Below, piece after piece: positions 1-9,340 of a stretch of 64,000 bases of DNA (positions are counted from its first letter, which is position 1; the number at the start of each line of letters is the position of its first letter). The notes under the pieces are model-generated. The model did not search any database, had not been told where the DNA came from, and saw only the letters and a program-made list of their open reading frames with translations. This DNA comes from Vibrio navarrensis (GTDB lineage Bacteria; Pseudomonadota; Gammaproteobacteria; Enterobacterales; Vibrionaceae): assembly GCF_015767675.1 (NCBI RefSeq), contig NZ_CP065217.1, forward strand, positions 2,604,001 through 2,668,000. The letters are read 5' to 3'. The position numbers and the translations under genes were made by a program.

Positions 1-611
1 ACCCAGCCGACCACGATCGCGGTCACAATGCCACCAATTAAACCCTCAATCGTTTTGTTGGGGCTCACATTGGGCGCCATTTTACGCTTACCCATACTTT
101 TACCAGCAAAGTAGGCACCACTATCTGCTGCCCAGACCAACAAGCAGACGAACATCACTAGCTTCGCACCATGGTACGGAGAAGTATCTATCTCACTCGC
201 GCGCAAAATAATCACACTCCATAAAAAGGGGATCAGAGTGAGAAAGCCAAATAAATGGCGCAGTGGCTTACTGCCTTGCCAAGTTTGTGTCGACTTGGGG
301 TAAGTAATCGCAAGCACACTGGCATAGAGCCACCATGTTGTGCCCGCACTCAGTATCAGCAGATGCGGCCAACCAATATGGTTAAGACTGACCGATTCGG
401 GAGAGATGAGAAAAAAACTTGCCACGGTGGCAATGACTGCTGGGATCATCGCTTTCACACGAGAGCCAGTATCGACAAATTGTGTCCACTCCCAAAAACC
501 AGCGAGTAGCACTAAGGTTAGCGCGACGATAAATAACGGCAGAGATAACTGAAAAATCCCTAAAATGACCAAAGGTGCAAGAATGAGTGCGGTTATTATT
601 CTTTGTTTCAA
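1..611 (-). CDS. cdsA: Phosphatidate cytidylyltransferase CdsA (3' end outside window)
   Basis: This gene makes CDP-diacylglycerol from phosphatidate and CTP in the inner membrane, the branch point of phospholipid synthesis. Reading the minus strand from a TTG at 611 gives an uninterrupted frame of 203 codons to the window edge. It begins LKQRIITALILAPLV, has several hydrophobic segments, and contains the family signature region WAADSGAYFAGKSMGKRK followed by APNVSPNKTIEG. The TTG start is preceded by TAAGGATCATTCAG, which both ends uppS and supplies the ribosome site, so the two genes are probably translationally coupled. The C-terminal part, including the rest of the signature, lies beyond position 1. 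The TTG is the only plausible start after the uppS stop. Confidence 0.95.
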   Translation of the reverse strand, partial: MKQRIITALILAPLVILGIFQLSLPLFIVALTLVLLAGFWEWTQFVDTGSRVKAMIPAVIATVASFFLISPESVSLNHIGWPHLLILSAGTTWWLYASVLAITYPKSTQTWQGSKPLRHLFGFLTLIPFLWSVIILRASEIDTSPYHGAKLVMFVCLLVWAADSGAYFAGKSMGKRKMAPNVSPNKTIEGLIGGIVTAIVVGW

Positions 612-623
612 ACTGAATGATCC

Positions 624-1379
624 TTATTGTGTACTCATCAGGGCTTTGATTTGTTCTCCCGTGCAACCGAAACGTCGCTCACGATTAACAAACCAAGTGA
701 TCGCCTCCACGAGGCTATCTTCACCGAAGTCCGGCCAATAGACCGGCGTAAAGTACATTTCTGCGTAGGCCATTTGCCAAAGCATAAAGTTGCTGATGCG
801 GCATTCACCGCTCGTGCGAATCAGAAGATCGACATCCGGTAAATCAGCCATCGTCAGATGCTGAGCAATTTTATCCTCATCAATATCGCTGGCTCCTAGC
901 TTTCCTTGCTCGACCTGTTGCGCGAGTTTTTGCACCGCCTGAACGATATCCCACTTACCGCCATAATTCGCGGCAACATTAATCATCATCCCAGTGTTGC
1001 TTGCGGTGAGTGTCTCCGCCTCGGCAATTTTCTTTTGTAGTCGTTCACTAAAACGACTGGTATCGCCGATGATGCGTAAACGTAGGTTATTCTTATGTAA
1101 CTTCTTTACTTCACTGGAGAGCACAGTGATAAAAAGCTCCATCAGTAAGCCGACTTCGTCTTCGGGACGACGCCAGTTCTCACTACTGAAAGCAAAAAGT
1201 GTAATAGCTTGAATATTGAGCTTAGAGGCCGCCGCGATGGTTTTGCGTACAGCACTGACGCCTTTTTTATGACCAAAAACGCGTGGTTGACCTTTGGACT
1301 TGGCCCAGCGACCATTACCGTCCATGATGATGGCAATATGCTTTGGAAGAGATTCCACGAAGAGTTGAGAATTTTGCAT
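624..1379 (-). CDS. uppS: Undecaprenyl diphosphate synthase (cis-prenyltransferase)
   Basis: This soluble cis-prenyltransferase condenses isopentenyl diphosphate units onto farnesyl diphosphate to make the C55 lipid carrier for peptidoglycan and O-antigen. The 251-residue length is normal for the family. The N-terminal active-site signature [14 protein letters not shown] is intact (Asp at about residue 19), as are the [11 protein letters not shown] segment and the C-terminal [19 protein letters not shown] motif. It lies 12 bases upstream of cdsA in the same direction and is separated from frr by a terminator-like hairpin. The family assignment is certain from sequence. Confidence 0.98.
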   Translation of the reverse strand: MQNSQLFVESLPKHIAIIMDGNGRWAKSKGQPRVFGHKKGVSAVRKTIAAASKLNIQAITLFAFSSENWRRPEDEVGLLMELFITVLSSEVKKLHKNNLRLRIIGDTSRFSERLQKKIAEAETLTASNTGMMINVAANYGGKWDIVQAVQKLAQQVEQGKLGASDIDEDKIAQHLTMADLPDVDLLIRTSGECRISNFMLWQMAYAEMYFTPVYWPDFGEDSLVEAITWFVNRERRFGCTGEQIKALMSTQ

Positions 1380-1417
1380 AGAGAATTAGTCGAGTTCCAT
1401 CAGTTGGACAGGGTAAC

Positions 1418-1452
1418 ACAAAAAAACGCTGTGCTGCGAGCACAGCGTTTTC
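1418..1452 (-). terminator. Intrinsic terminator after frr
   Basis: Read on the minus strand, an 11-bp stem AACGCTGTGCT / AGCACAGCGTT with a 3-base loop is followed by a run of seven T. It lies just downstream of the frr stop and would limit read-through into uppS-cdsA. Confidence 0.85.
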
Positions 1453-1475
1453 CAACAGTGATGTAAACGGAAGTA

Positions 1476-2033
1476 TTAAACTTCCATTAACTCTTTTTCT
1501 TTGGCAGCAAGAACATCATCGATCTTCTTCACTGCGGCATCGGTCAGCTTTTGAATCTCGTCTTGTGCTTTACGCTCTTCATCTTCAGAGATTTCTTTAT
1601 CTTTTAGTAGCGCTTTAAGATCGCCGTTCGCATCGCGACGAATATTACGTACCGCAACACGACCACCTTCCGCTTCACCGCGAACGATCTTAACCAAGTC
1701 ACGACGGCGCTCTTCCGTTAGCGGTGGCAGTGGAACACGGATGATGGTGCCGGCTGACATTGGGTTTAGACCCAGATCAGACATCATGATCGCTTTTTCG
1801 ACTTTCTGCGTCAGTTCTCTATCAAAAACCGTGATCGCCAGAGTACGAGCATCTTCAGCAACTACGTTAGCCACTTGGTTAAGTGGTGTCGGAGCACCGT
1901 AATAATCGACAGAGATGCCAGAAAGTAGGCTTGGATGCGCACGACCCGTACGAACTTTAGACAGAGTATTTTTCAGCGCTTCAACACTTTTTTCCATGCG
2001 CTCTTGCGCGTCTTTTTTGATTTCGTTAATCAC
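1476..2033 (-). CDS. frr: Ribosome recycling factor
   Basis: RRF splits post-termination ribosomes together with EF-G. The protein has the standard 185 residues, starts [16 protein letters not shown], and carries the hallmark [12 protein letters not shown] and the [16 protein letters not shown] region. It follows pyrH in the usual pyrH-frr order, 101 bases downstream of it, and ends just before a strong terminator. Confidence 0.98.
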   Translation of the reverse strand: MINEIKKDAQERMEKSVEALKNTLSKVRTGRAHPSLLSGISVDYYGAPTPLNQVANVVAEDARTLAITVFDRELTQKVEKAIMMSDLGLNPMSAGTIIRVPLPPLTEERRRDLVKIVRGEAEGGRVAVRNIRRDANGDLKALLKDKEISEDEERKAQDEIQKLTDAAVKKIDDVLAAKEKELMEV

Positions 2034-2134
2034 GGTTTCACCTTAAAAAAATGTCATCTTTCCTGAAGAAAGCTTACAAGGGTTCAGTAAAGCGAAACGC
2101 CATCCGACACACGAATGACGCCAACTCAGGTTTA

Positions 2135-2857
2135 CTAGCTAATCAGCGTACCTTCTGCTTCACCCATCACCACGCGACGTAGAGCGCCTGGCTTATTCAT
2201 ATTAAATACACGGATAGGCATTTTGTGATCGCGAGCCAGAGTAAATGCGGCTAAATCCATCACTTTTAGTTCTTTATCAAGAACATCAGCGTAAGCCAGT
2301 TTATCATACAGCTCTGCGTCTGGATTGGCTACCGGGTCTGCACTGAAGACGCCATCCACTTTCGTCGCTTTAAGCACCACATCAGCTTCAATTTCGATAC
2401 CACGCAAACATGCTGCAGAATCGGTAGTAAAGAATGGGTTGCCCGTACCGGCAGAGAAAATCACCACGCGACCTTGACGCAGTTCGCGAATCGCGTCTGC
2501 CCAATTATAGTCATCACACACTCCTTTGAGTGGGATGGCAGACATCACGCGAGCGTTTACATAGGCGCGGTGCAGTGCATCACGCATCGCTAGACCATTC
2601 ATTACCGTTGCCAGCATGCCCATGTGGTCGCCCACAACACGGTTCATGCCTGCTTCAGCAAGGCCAGCACCACGGAACAGGTTGCCGCCACCGATCACCA
2701 CGCCGACTTGCACACCCAGTTCAACCAGTTCTTTGACTTCCTGCGCCATACGATCCAAAACTGCAGGATCAATACCGAAACCTTCAGAGCCTTGCAGAGC
2801 TTCACCACTCAGTTTTAACAGAATACGTTGATACGCTGGTTTTGGGTTCGTAGTCAT
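2135..2857 (-). CDS. pyrH: UMP kinase
   Basis: PyrH phosphorylates UMP to UDP in pyrimidine nucleotide synthesis as a hexameric amino-acid-kinase-fold enzyme. The 240-residue product shows the N-terminal [12 protein letters not shown] phosphate-binding segment, the glycine-rich [13 protein letters not shown], and the [15 protein letters not shown] motif typical of bacterial UMP kinases. It sits between tsf and frr, as in other gammaproteobacteria. The hairpin at 3016-3046 separates it from tsf. Confidence 0.98.
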   Translation of the reverse strand: MTTNPKPAYQRILLKLSGEALQGSEGFGIDPAVLDRMAQEVKELVELGVQVGVVIGGGNLFRGAGLAEAGMNRVVGDHMGMLATVMNGLAMRDALHRAYVNARVMSAIPLKGVCDDYNWADAIRELRQGRVVIFSAGTGNPFFTTDSAACLRGIEIEADVVLKATKVDGVFSADPVANPDAELYDKLAYADVLDKELKVMDLAAFTLARDHKMPIRVFNMNKPGALRRVVMGEAEGTLIS

Positions 2858-3015
2858 GGAGTTTACCTTCCAAAAGAGAGTTGTCGATTAACAGTCATGG
2901 GTTGAGATTGAGTGTCTAGACACCAATTTCATTCTTCGCTTGACCACTCACTGTTACTTTACATCGTCAGTGAGCAATCCCAATTCATGACGGCTAATAA
3001 ATGGGCCGTTTATTC

Positions 3016-3046
3016 GTAAAAAGACCGCAGCCATGGCCACGGTCTA
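3016..3046 (-). terminator. Intrinsic terminator after tsf
   Basis: On the minus strand AGACCGTGGCC pairs imperfectly with GGCTGCGGTCT and is followed by TTTTT. It lies 24 bases downstream of the tsf stop codon. Confidence 0.8.
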
Positions 3047-3069
3047 ATCTTTGCACAAATCTCTAAGGA

Positions 3070-3912
3070 TTAACCTTTCTGAGCCAGTGCTACTTCTTCA
3101 GCGAAGCTTAGGCCTTCAGCTTTTTCGATGCCTTCACCCACTTCTAGACGAACGAAAGTAGAAACTGATGCGCCGCGCTCTTTTAGGATCTCAGCAACCG
3201 TTTTCTTAGGTTCCATAACGAAAGGCTGACCAGTTAGTGAAACTTCGCCAGTGAATTTCTTCATGCGACCTTCAACCATCTTCTCAGCGATTTCTTTAGG
3301 CTTGCCTTCGTTCATCGCGATTTCAACTTGAACTTCACGCTCTTTCGCTACTACGTCAGCTGGTACGTCTTCTGGATTTACGTACTCAGGACGAGATGCT
3401 GCTACGTGCATTGCGATGTGTTTCAGAGTTTCTGCGTCGCCTTCACCAGCAACAACAACACCGATTTTCTCGCCGTGACGGTAAGAAGCAATTGCAGTAC
3501 CTTGAACGTACTGAACGCGACGGATGTTGATGTTTTCACCGATCTTAGCAACTAGAGCAACACGCTCTTCTTCGAATTTAGCTTGTAGCTCTTCGATAGA
3601 CGCTTTAGATGCCAGCGCTTCAACTGCAACTTTGTCTGCGAATGCAGTGAAGTTACCATCTTTAGCAACGAAGTCAGTTTGACAGTTAACTTCAAGAAGT
3701 ACTGCAACACCGTTTTCGTCTTTGATGAAAATTGCGCCTTCAGCTGCAACGTTGCCCGCTTTTTTAGCCGCTTTTGCAGCGCCAGATTTGCGCATGTTTT
3801 CAATCGCTAGTTCGATGTCGCCGTCAGTCTCAACAAGCGCCTTCTTACATTCCATCATACCTGCGCCAGTACGTTCGCGCAGTTCTTTTACTAGAGCAGC
3901 AGTAACAGCCAT
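3070..3912 (-). CDS. tsf: Elongation factor Ts
   Basis: EF-Ts is the guanine-nucleotide exchange factor for EF-Tu. The 280-residue protein has the N-terminal UBA-like domain with [16 protein letters not shown] and the core [12 protein letters not shown] motif that contacts EF-Tu. It follows rpsB in the same direction, and the intergenic hairpin at 3944-3973 resembles the partial terminator seen between these genes in relatives. Confidence 0.98.
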   Translation of the reverse strand: MAVTAALVKELRERTGAGMMECKKALVETDGDIELAIENMRKSGAAKAAKKAGNVAAEGAIFIKDENGVAVLLEVNCQTDFVAKDGNFTAFADKVAVEALASKASIEELQAKFEEERVALVAKIGENINIRRVQYVQGTAIASYRHGEKIGVVVAGEGDAETLKHIAMHVAASRPEYVNPEDVPADVVAKEREVQVEIAMNEGKPKEIAEKMVEGRMKKFTGEVSLTGQPFVMEPKKTVAEILKERGASVSTFVRLEVGEGIEKAEGLSFAEEVALAQKG

Positions 3913-3943
3913 TCTCTATTCCTCAGTTAATTCTGGATACGGT

Positions 3944-3973
3944 AAAAATCAGGGGCCTACTTTTCGGCCCCCG
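3944..3973 (-). terminator. rpsB-tsf intergenic hairpin, probably an attenuator
   Basis: On the minus strand GGGGCC, an 8-base loop GAAAAGTA and GGCCCC are followed by TGATTTTT. The stem is short and the T-run is offset. Partial termination that lowers tsf relative to rpsB is therefore more likely than a full stop. This is inference from structure and the known operon. Confidence 0.65.
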
Positions 3974-4042
3974 ATGCTAACTATAACTTAGCCTGTGCTA
4001 CAAACAGGTTGCAAACAGGCCAAGTGTGACACAGAGCCGCTA

Positions 4043-4771
4043 TTATTCAGCTTCTACAAAACCGTCTTTTTCAGCTACTGCTACAACGTCTTTGTTACGG
4101 CCTTCAGTAAGAGAAGTTGCCGCTGCGTTTAGGTATAGTTGAACTGCACGGATTGCGTCGTCGTTGCCTGGGATGATGTAGTCAACGCCGTCTGGGCTAG
4201 AGTTAGTATCTACTACTGCGTATACTGGAATACCCAGGTTGTTCGCTTCTTTGATTGCGATGTGCTCGTGATCAGCGTCGATTACGAATAGAGCGTCTGG
4301 TAGACCGCCCATGTCTTTGATACCACCAAGAGATTTCTCAAGCTTCTCCATTTCGCGAGTACGCATTAGAGCTTCTTTCTTAGTTAGTTTGTCGAAAGTA
4401 CCGTCAGTTGATTGAACTTCTAGCTCTTTCAGACGCTTGATTGACTGACGTACAGTTTTGTAGTTAGTCAGCATACCACCCAACCAACGGTTGTTTACGT
4501 AGTACTGGTTGCTAGCGATAGCAGCTTCTTTAACAGCTTCAGATGCAGCGCGTTTAGTACCTACGAAAAGAACTTTACCTTTTTTCTCGCCAACTTTTAC
4601 TAGCTCAGCTAGTGCTTCGTTGAACATAGGTACGGTTTTTTCTAGGTTGATGATGTGAACGCGGTTACGTGCGCCGAAAATGAATGGCTTCATTTTTGGG
4701 TTCCAGTAACGAGTTTGGTGACCGAAGTGAACACCAGCTTTCAGCATATCGCGCATTGATACAGTTGCCAT
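4043..4771 (-). CDS. rpsB: Small ribosomal subunit protein S2
   Basis: S2 joins the 30S subunit late and helps bind S1. The 242-residue product starts [20 protein letters not shown] and contains the [12 protein letters not shown] and [13 protein letters not shown] segments typical of S2. An upstream in-frame ATG at 4912 would add 47 non-conserved residues. I reject it because the family always begins at MATVS and AGAGGA lies 9 bases before the ATG at 4771. A long structured leader precedes it, as expected for S2 autoregulation. Confidence 0.97.
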   Translation of the reverse strand: MATVSMRDMLKAGVHFGHQTRYWNPKMKPFIFGARNRVHIINLEKTVPMFNEALAELVKVGEKKGKVLFVGTKRAASEAVKEAAIASNQYYVNNRWLGGMLTNYKTVRQSIKRLKELEVQSTDGTFDKLTKKEALMRTREMEKLEKSLGGIKDMGGLPDALFVIDADHEHIAIKEANNLGIPVYAVVDTNSSPDGVDYIIPGNDDAIRAVQLYLNAAATSLTEGRNKDVVAVAEKDGFVEAE

Positions 4772-4946
4772 TATATAATCCTCTATGGGGTTAGGCCTCC
4801 ACATCCCCCATGCATCCGACCCTAACTTGGAGGGCACCCCGGAACATGTGTCGGAATGTGTGTGATTTAACAAAAAAAGTTTAGTGGAAAAACCCCGCTT
4901 CGCCGAACGCAAATCGCAGATTCGAAGAGAACGGACTTCATTTCCG
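4772..4946 (-). promoter_or_regulatory. Candidate S2-autoregulatory leader of rpsB
   Basis: About 175 bases separate the likely transcription start from the rpsB ATG. Near the start codon GTTAGG (upstream) pairs with CCTAAC immediately before the ribosome site, enclosing a G-rich loop. Gammaproteobacterial rpsB-tsf operons are known to carry a conserved leader through which free S2 represses translation. The assignment here rests on position and visible pairing, not on a covariance search. Confidence 0.55.
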
Positions 4947-4952
4947 GCGCGC

Positions 4953-4982
4953 TTTATACCATATTTTGCCTATCTATGGCAA
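4953..4982 (-). promoter_or_regulatory. Sigma70-type promoter of rpsB-tsf
   Basis: On the minus strand TTGCCA (4982-4977) and TATAAA (4958-4953) are separated by 18 bases and followed by a GC-rich start region (GCGCGCC), as in stringently controlled ribosomal promoters. Confidence 0.7.
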
Positions 4983-4990
4983 AAAAAAAT

Positions 4991-5050
4991 TGGCTAGCCC
5001 CGAGAGTCGAACTCCATACTGCAAATCCTGTTGCGCTTTATCAACGCCCC
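4991..5050 (-). pseudogene. Degenerate tRNA-Cys-like sequence
   Basis: Read on the minus strand, this 60-base stretch keeps the landmarks of a tRNA-Cys in order. They are GGGGCGTTGATAAAGCG (like the tRNA-Cys 5' part), GGATTTGCA (around the GCA anticodon), GGAGTTCGACTC (T-arm) and GGGGCTAGCCA (3' end with CCA). The acceptor strands do not pair, and the anticodon stem and variable region are shortened, so it cannot be an intact tRNA. It sits only 8 bases upstream of the rpsB -35 box. An A/T run separates the two. Confidence 0.5.
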
Positions 5051-5145
5051 ATGCGCCAGTTCAACAAATACACATTCTCATTTGTTCCTGATAGAATACG
5101 CCATCGGCACATAACCGTGCTTGCGAATTTAAGTAGAGAAAGCCA

Positions 5146-6024
5146 ATGTCAATTAAAATCAAAACCGCACAACAGATTGAGCGCATGCGACTTGCAGGTG
5201 CGCTGGCCGCTGAAATTTTGGAAATGATCGAACCTCATATTAAAGAAGGCGTGACCACCGACGAACTCAATCAGATTTGCCACGACTATGCGACAGAAAA
5301 AGGCGCGTATTCAGCCCCTTTGAACTATCACGGTTTTCCTAAATCCATTTGTACCTCCATCAATCACATCGTTTGTCACGGTATTCCAGCCAGCAAAGAT
5401 GAGATTGGTAGTAACGGTCAACTAAAACCTGCTGTGCTGAAAAACGGGGACATCCTCAACGTCGACATTACCGTCATCGTTCCTGACGATGAAAAGGCGG
5501 ATCTCTCTGTTCGACCACAAGGTTTCCACGGTGATACATCGAAAATGTTCCTAGTCGGTGAGGTTTCACCAGCCAACAAACGTCTATGTATGGTTGCTCA
5601 AGAAGCGCTGTACGTGGGAATGCGTCAAGTGAAACCTGGCGCAACGGTCGGTGATATCGGCACAGCGATTGAGAAGTACATTAAAGACAACAACAAGAAC
5701 AATCCACGTAACAAGTTCTCTATTGTCAAAGATTTCTGTGGTCACGGCATTGGCGATGAGTTCCACGAAGAGCCTCAAGTTGTGCACTATCGCAACAGTG
5801 ACCGCCGCGTACTCAAAGAAGGGATGTGTTTCACTATTGAACCGATGATTAACGCAGGAAAGTTTGGTTGTACTGTCGATGCACAAGACGACTGGACAGT
5901 CTACACTGGCGATGGCAAAAATTCGGCGCAGTGGGAACACACCATTGTGGTGACCAAAGAAGGCTGTGAAGTGCTCACTTTACGTAGCGAAGAAACCATT
6001 CCACGTTTGATGAAAAACGTCTGA
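5146..6024 (+). CDS. map: Type I methionine aminopeptidase
   Basis: MAP removes the initiator methionine from nascent proteins using two metal ions. The 292-residue protein begins MSIKIKTAQQIERMRLAG. It has the pita-bread metal ligands in NVDITVIV, FHGDTS, GHGIGDEFHE and FTIEPMI, and a final Glu in QWEHT. It is longer than the roughly 264-residue E. coli enzyme because of a short insertion (SKDEIGSNGQLKPAVLK) and another before the second metal Asp. It is divergent from rpsB and followed by a strong terminator. Confidence 0.97.
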   Translation: MSIKIKTAQQIERMRLAGALAAEILEMIEPHIKEGVTTDELNQICHDYATEKGAYSAPLNYHGFPKSICTSINHIVCHGIPASKDEIGSNGQLKPAVLKNGDILNVDITVIVPDDEKADLSVRPQGFHGDTSKMFLVGEVSPANKRLCMVAQEALYVGMRQVKPGATVGDIGTAIEKYIKDNNKNNPRNKFSIVKDFCGHGIGDEFHEEPQVVHYRNSDRRVLKEGMCFTIEPMINAGKFGCTVDAQDDWTVYTGDGKNSAQWEHTIVVTKEGCEVLTLRSEETIPRLMKNV

Positions 6025-6030
6025 TCTCTC

Positions 6031-6060
6031 AATATCCCCGCCTCGCGGGGATATTTTTTA
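6031..6060 (+). terminator. Intrinsic terminator after map
   Basis: A 10-bp stem ATATCCCCGC / GCGGGGATAT with a 3-base loop is followed by TTTTTT, beginning 7 bases after the map stop. Confidence 0.93.
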
Positions 6061-6116
6061 TCGTCCGCAACTCTGTTACAGTCTCCTGCAGATTATGATT
6101 GCACGGACAGCACAGT

Positions 6117-8738
6117 ATGCCTTTTAACTCTCCTTTAGCCTTCAGTGACGAACAACTGGTGGTGCCGGATTTAAAAAACCAGCTCGAGCAGTTTGCCGAA
6201 GCGCAAAAGCACGCCTTTCTCAACCACCATCCGGTCACCGATCTGGTCCTCGCCAGAGCAGAATACATGGATCTACTGCTGACTCGCTTGTGGCGCTACT
6301 ACGGTTTTGCCAATATTCACAACATCGCTTTGGTGGCCGTTGGCGGATATGGACGAGGCGAACTCCATCCCTTATCGGATATCGATATTCTGGTGCTGTC
6401 CCAACATAAGCTTCCTCGCGAACTTGAAAGCAAAGTGAGCGAGTTCATCACCCTGCTGTGGGACTTGCGCTTGGAAGTGGGCCATGCAGTGCGCACGGTT
6501 GTAGAGTGTGCCAATGTTGGCCGAGAAGACCTCACCGTGGCCACCAACCTACAAGAAGCACGCCTCGTTTGTGGGTGTGAGAATACCTTTCAAGCGTTGA
6601 AAAAAGTCGTCCTGTCGGACTCTTTCTGGCCGAGCGAAACCTTTTACCAAGCGAAAATCCAAGAACAGCGTGAGCGGCATGCCCGCTACCACGACACCAC
6701 CTATAATCTCGAACCAGACATCAAATCTACCCCTGGCGGACTGCGTGATATTCATACCCTCAGTTGGGTCGCGCGCCGCCATTTTGGTGCGACCTCTTTG
6801 CTTGAGATGAGCCGCTATGGTTTCCTCACCGATGCGGAATATCGTGAACTGGTGGAATGTCAGGACTTTCTCTGGCGTGTGCGCTTTGCGCTGCACATTG
6901 AACTGAGACGTTACGACAACCGTCTGACATTTGCGCATCAGGCGCAAGTGGCCGAGCATTTAGGTTTTCACGGCGAAGGCAATCGCGGTGTAGAAATGAT
7001 GATGAAAGAGTTCTACCGCACGCTGCGTCGTGTCGCTGAACTCAATAAAATGCTGCTCAAACTGTTTGATCAAGCGATCATCAACGGTGGCGAGACAGAA
7101 CCTGCCATCATTATTGATGAAGATTTTCAGCGCCGCGGACGCTTGATTGAAGCGCGCAAACCGGCGTTGTTCCAAGCCCGTCCAGAAACCATTCTCGACA
7201 TGTTTTTGCACATCGCCAACGACTCCACCATTGATAGCGTCAGCCCTCCGACGTTGCGCCAACTGCGCACCGCCAGACGCCGCCTGAACAAGTTTCTCCA
7301 CACCTTACCCGAAGCTAGAGAGAAGTTCATGGAACTGGTGCGCCACCCCAACGCGCTGCACCGTGCCTTTAGTTTGATGCACAAACTCGGCGTGCTTGCC
7401 GCTTATTTACCGCAGTGGAGCCAGATCGTCGGGCAGATGCAGTTTGACCTGTTCCACGTTTACACCGTGGATGAGCACAGTATTCGCCTGCTTAACCACA
7501 TCAATACCTTCGGCTACGCCAAAAATCACGAAAAGCATCCGATCTGCTGTGAAATATACCCAAGACTACAGAAAAAAGAGCTACTGATTCTCGCAGCGAT
7601 TTTCCACGACATCGGTAAAGGGCGCGGCGGCGATCACTCTGAAATTGGTGAAACCGAATCCTACGAGTTCTGTATTGAACACGGCTTGTCCAAACCAGAG
7701 GCCAAGCTAGTCGCTTGGTTAGTACGTAATCACCTACTGATGTCCGTCACCGCACAGCGTCGTGACATTTATGATCCAGACGTGATCACCGAATTCGCCA
7801 AACAAGTGCGTGATGAAGAACGCTTGGAATATCTGGTGTGTCTGACAGTCGCGGATATCTGCGCCACCAATCCTGAGCTGTGGAACAGTTGGAAGCGTAC
7901 TCTGCTTGCCGAACTGTTTTACTCCACCCAAAGAGCTTTGCGTCGTGGATTAGAAAATCCAGTCGATGTACGCGAGCGTATTCGTCACAATCAGCAACTC
8001 GCTTCAGCCTTGCTGCGCAAAGAAGGCTTCAGTGCGCGTGAAATCGAAGTGCTGTGGCAACGTTTCAAAGCGGACTACTTTTTGCGCCACACCCATCAGC
8101 AGATCGCTTGGCATTGCGAGCATATTTTACGTATGGAAGACCCCGAGCAACCCTTGGTGCTGATGAGTAAAAAAGCCACCCGCGGCGGCACGGAAGTGTT
8201 TGTGTATACCAAAGACCAACATGCCCTGTTTGCCACTGTGGTGGCCGAGCTGGATAGACGCAACTTTAACGTGCATGACGCGCAAATCATGAGCAGCAAA
8301 GATGGCTATGTACTTGATACCTTTATGGTACTGGATCAAAACGGCGAAGCGGTGGACGAAAACCGTCACAAAGCTGTGGTCAAACATCTCACTCATGTAC
8401 TGACTGACGGACGGCCGACTAAGATCAAAACCCGCCGCATACCGCACAAGTTGCAACATTTTAAAGTCAAAACCAAAGTCGATTTTCTACCGACCAAGAG
8501 TAAAAAACGCACCTTAATGGAGTTGGTGGCACTCGATACCCCCGGGTTACTGGCTGTGGTTGGCGCAACCTTTGCCGACATGGGCTTTAATCTGCACGGG
8601 GCGAAAATCACCACCATTGGCGAGCGAGCGGAAGATTTATTTATCCTTACCGGCGATTTGGGTAGTCGACTCAACGAAGAGCAGGAGCAACTACTGCGCG
8701 AGAAACTGGTGCAAAATATTGCCGAGCTCGCACCTTAA
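6117..8738 (+). CDS. glnD: Bifunctional uridylyltransferase/uridylyl-removing enzyme GlnD
   Basis: GlnD senses glutamine and adds or removes UMP from PII proteins, setting nitrogen status. From the ATG at 6117 the product has 873 residues. It comprises a nucleotidyltransferase domain with GGYGRGELHPLSDIDIL, a glycine-rich PGGLRDIHT segment, an HD domain containing FHDIGKGRGGDHSEIG, and two C-terminal ACT domains. A TTG at 6099 in frame would add six residues. I prefer the ATG because homologues begin near MPxxSPLxFSDEQ. It is monocistronic, with a hairpin downstream. Confidence 0.97.
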   Translation: MPFNSPLAFSDEQLVVPDLKNQLEQFAEAQKHAFLNHHPVTDLVLARAEYMDLLLTRLWRYYGFANIHNIALVAVGGYGRGELHPLSDIDILVLSQHKLPRELESKVSEFITLLWDLRLEVGHAVRTVVECANVGREDLTVATNLQEARLVCGCENTFQALKKVVLSDSFWPSETFYQAKIQEQRERHARYHDTTYNLEPDIKSTPGGLRDIHTLSWVARRHFGATSLLEMSRYGFLTDAEYRELVECQDFLWRVRFALHIELRRYDNRLTFAHQAQVAEHLGFHGEGNRGVEMMMKEFYRTLRRVAELNKMLLKLFDQAIINGGETEPAIIIDEDFQRRGRLIEARKPALFQARPETILDMFLHIANDSTIDSVSPPTLRQLRTARRRLNKFLHTLPEAREKFMELVRHPNALHRAFSLMHKLGVLAAYLPQWSQIVGQMQFDLFHVYTVDEHSIRLLNHINTFGYAKNHEKHPICCEIYPRLQKKELLILAAIFHDIGKGRGGDHSEIGETESYEFCIEHGLSKPEAKLVAWLVRNHLLMSVTAQRRDIYDPDVITEFAKQVRDEERLEYLVCLTVADICATNPELWNSWKRTLLAELFYSTQRALRRGLENPVDVRERIRHNQQLASALLRKEGFSAREIEVLWQRFKADYFLRHTHQQIAWHCEHILRMEDPEQPLVLMSKKATRGGTEVFVYTKDQHALFATVVAELDRRNFNVHDAQIMSSKDGYVLDTFMVLDQNGEAVDENRHKAVVKHLTHVLTDGRPTKIKTRRIPHKLQHFKVKTKVDFLPTKSKKRTLMELVALDTPGLLAVVGATFADMGFNLHGAKITTIGERAEDLFILTGDLGSRLNEEQEQLLREKLVQNIAELAP

Positions 8739-8752
8739 ACAGTTGCAACCAT

Positions 8753-8784
8753 ACGCTTCCCGTCGCATAAACAGCGGGAAGCGT
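8753..8784 (+). terminator. Hairpin after glnD
   Basis: CGCTTCCCG and CGGGAAGCG form a 9-bp stem with a 12-base loop. Only a weak T stretch follows, so termination may be partial. Confidence 0.5.
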
Positions 8785-8906
8785 TCATCCTCAAGCGAGC
8801 GCGATCTTGTCCACAAGTTAAACAATTTGGTGAGATATCAGCTATCTACTCTATGCACTGGCTGCTACATTGAAGCTTGTCAGTCATACATCAACAGAGG
8901 TCGCCT

Positions 8907-9290
8907 ATGTATCCACACCTCACCGGATTAGGTATTCACGATCCAAATCAAATTGAACGTTATTCACTGCGTCAAGAAGCTCACAAAGACGTACTCAAGA
9001 TCTATTTTCACAAGCAAAAAGGGGAACTGTTCGCCAAGAGCGTTAAGTTTAAATACCCGCGCCAGATAAAAAATGTGCTAGTGGATAGCGGGAGTCACCA
9101 ATATAAAGAGGTGACGGAGATCAACCGTAATTTGACGCTGGTGATCGACGAATTAAATCGCATCACCAAACCGCCGAAGCAGAGCGAAACCGACATTAAG
9201 CAGAAAATCCTAACCGACCTCAAACACTTAGAAAAAGTCGTATCAAGCAAGATTGCCGAAATCGAAGCCGACTTAGAGAAGTTAAAGTAA
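8907..9290 (+). CDS. UPF0325 family protein (YaeH-like)
   Basis: The 127-residue product matches the YaeH/UPF0325 family along its length. It has an N-terminal GI.(D/N)P.(E/Q)I.RYSLRQEA segment, the highly conserved [12 protein letters not shown], and a C-terminal amphipathic helix ending [16 protein letters not shown] (here [13 protein letters not shown]). Function in the family is unknown. The ATG at 8907 is chosen over an upstream in-frame ATG (8877) because AGAGG lies 6 bases before it and homologues start at MYxxL. It stands alone between glnD and the convergent truC. Confidence 0.9.
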   Translation: MYPHLTGLGIHDPNQIERYSLRQEAHKDVLKIYFHKQKGELFAKSVKFKYPRQIKNVLVDSGSHQYKEVTEINRNLTLVIDELNRITKPPKQSETDIKQKILTDLKHLEKVVSSKIAEIEADLEKLK

Positions 9291-9301
9291 CCCGCCATTG
9301 G

Positions 9302-9326
9302 CAAGGGTTGGCTGTTCAACCCTTGT
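9302..9326 (+). terminator. Hairpin after the UPF0325 gene
   Basis: CAAGGGTTG and CAACCCTTG form a 9-bp stem with a 6-base loop, followed by TTTGCC. It could serve both this gene and the convergent truC. Confidence 0.55.
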
Positions 9327-9340
9327 TTGCCTTGCTGAGC

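Noticed and set aside
4772..4912. 47-residue N-terminal extension of S2
   Set aside because: Not conserved, overlaps the leader RNA, and the ribosome site fits the ATG at 4771.
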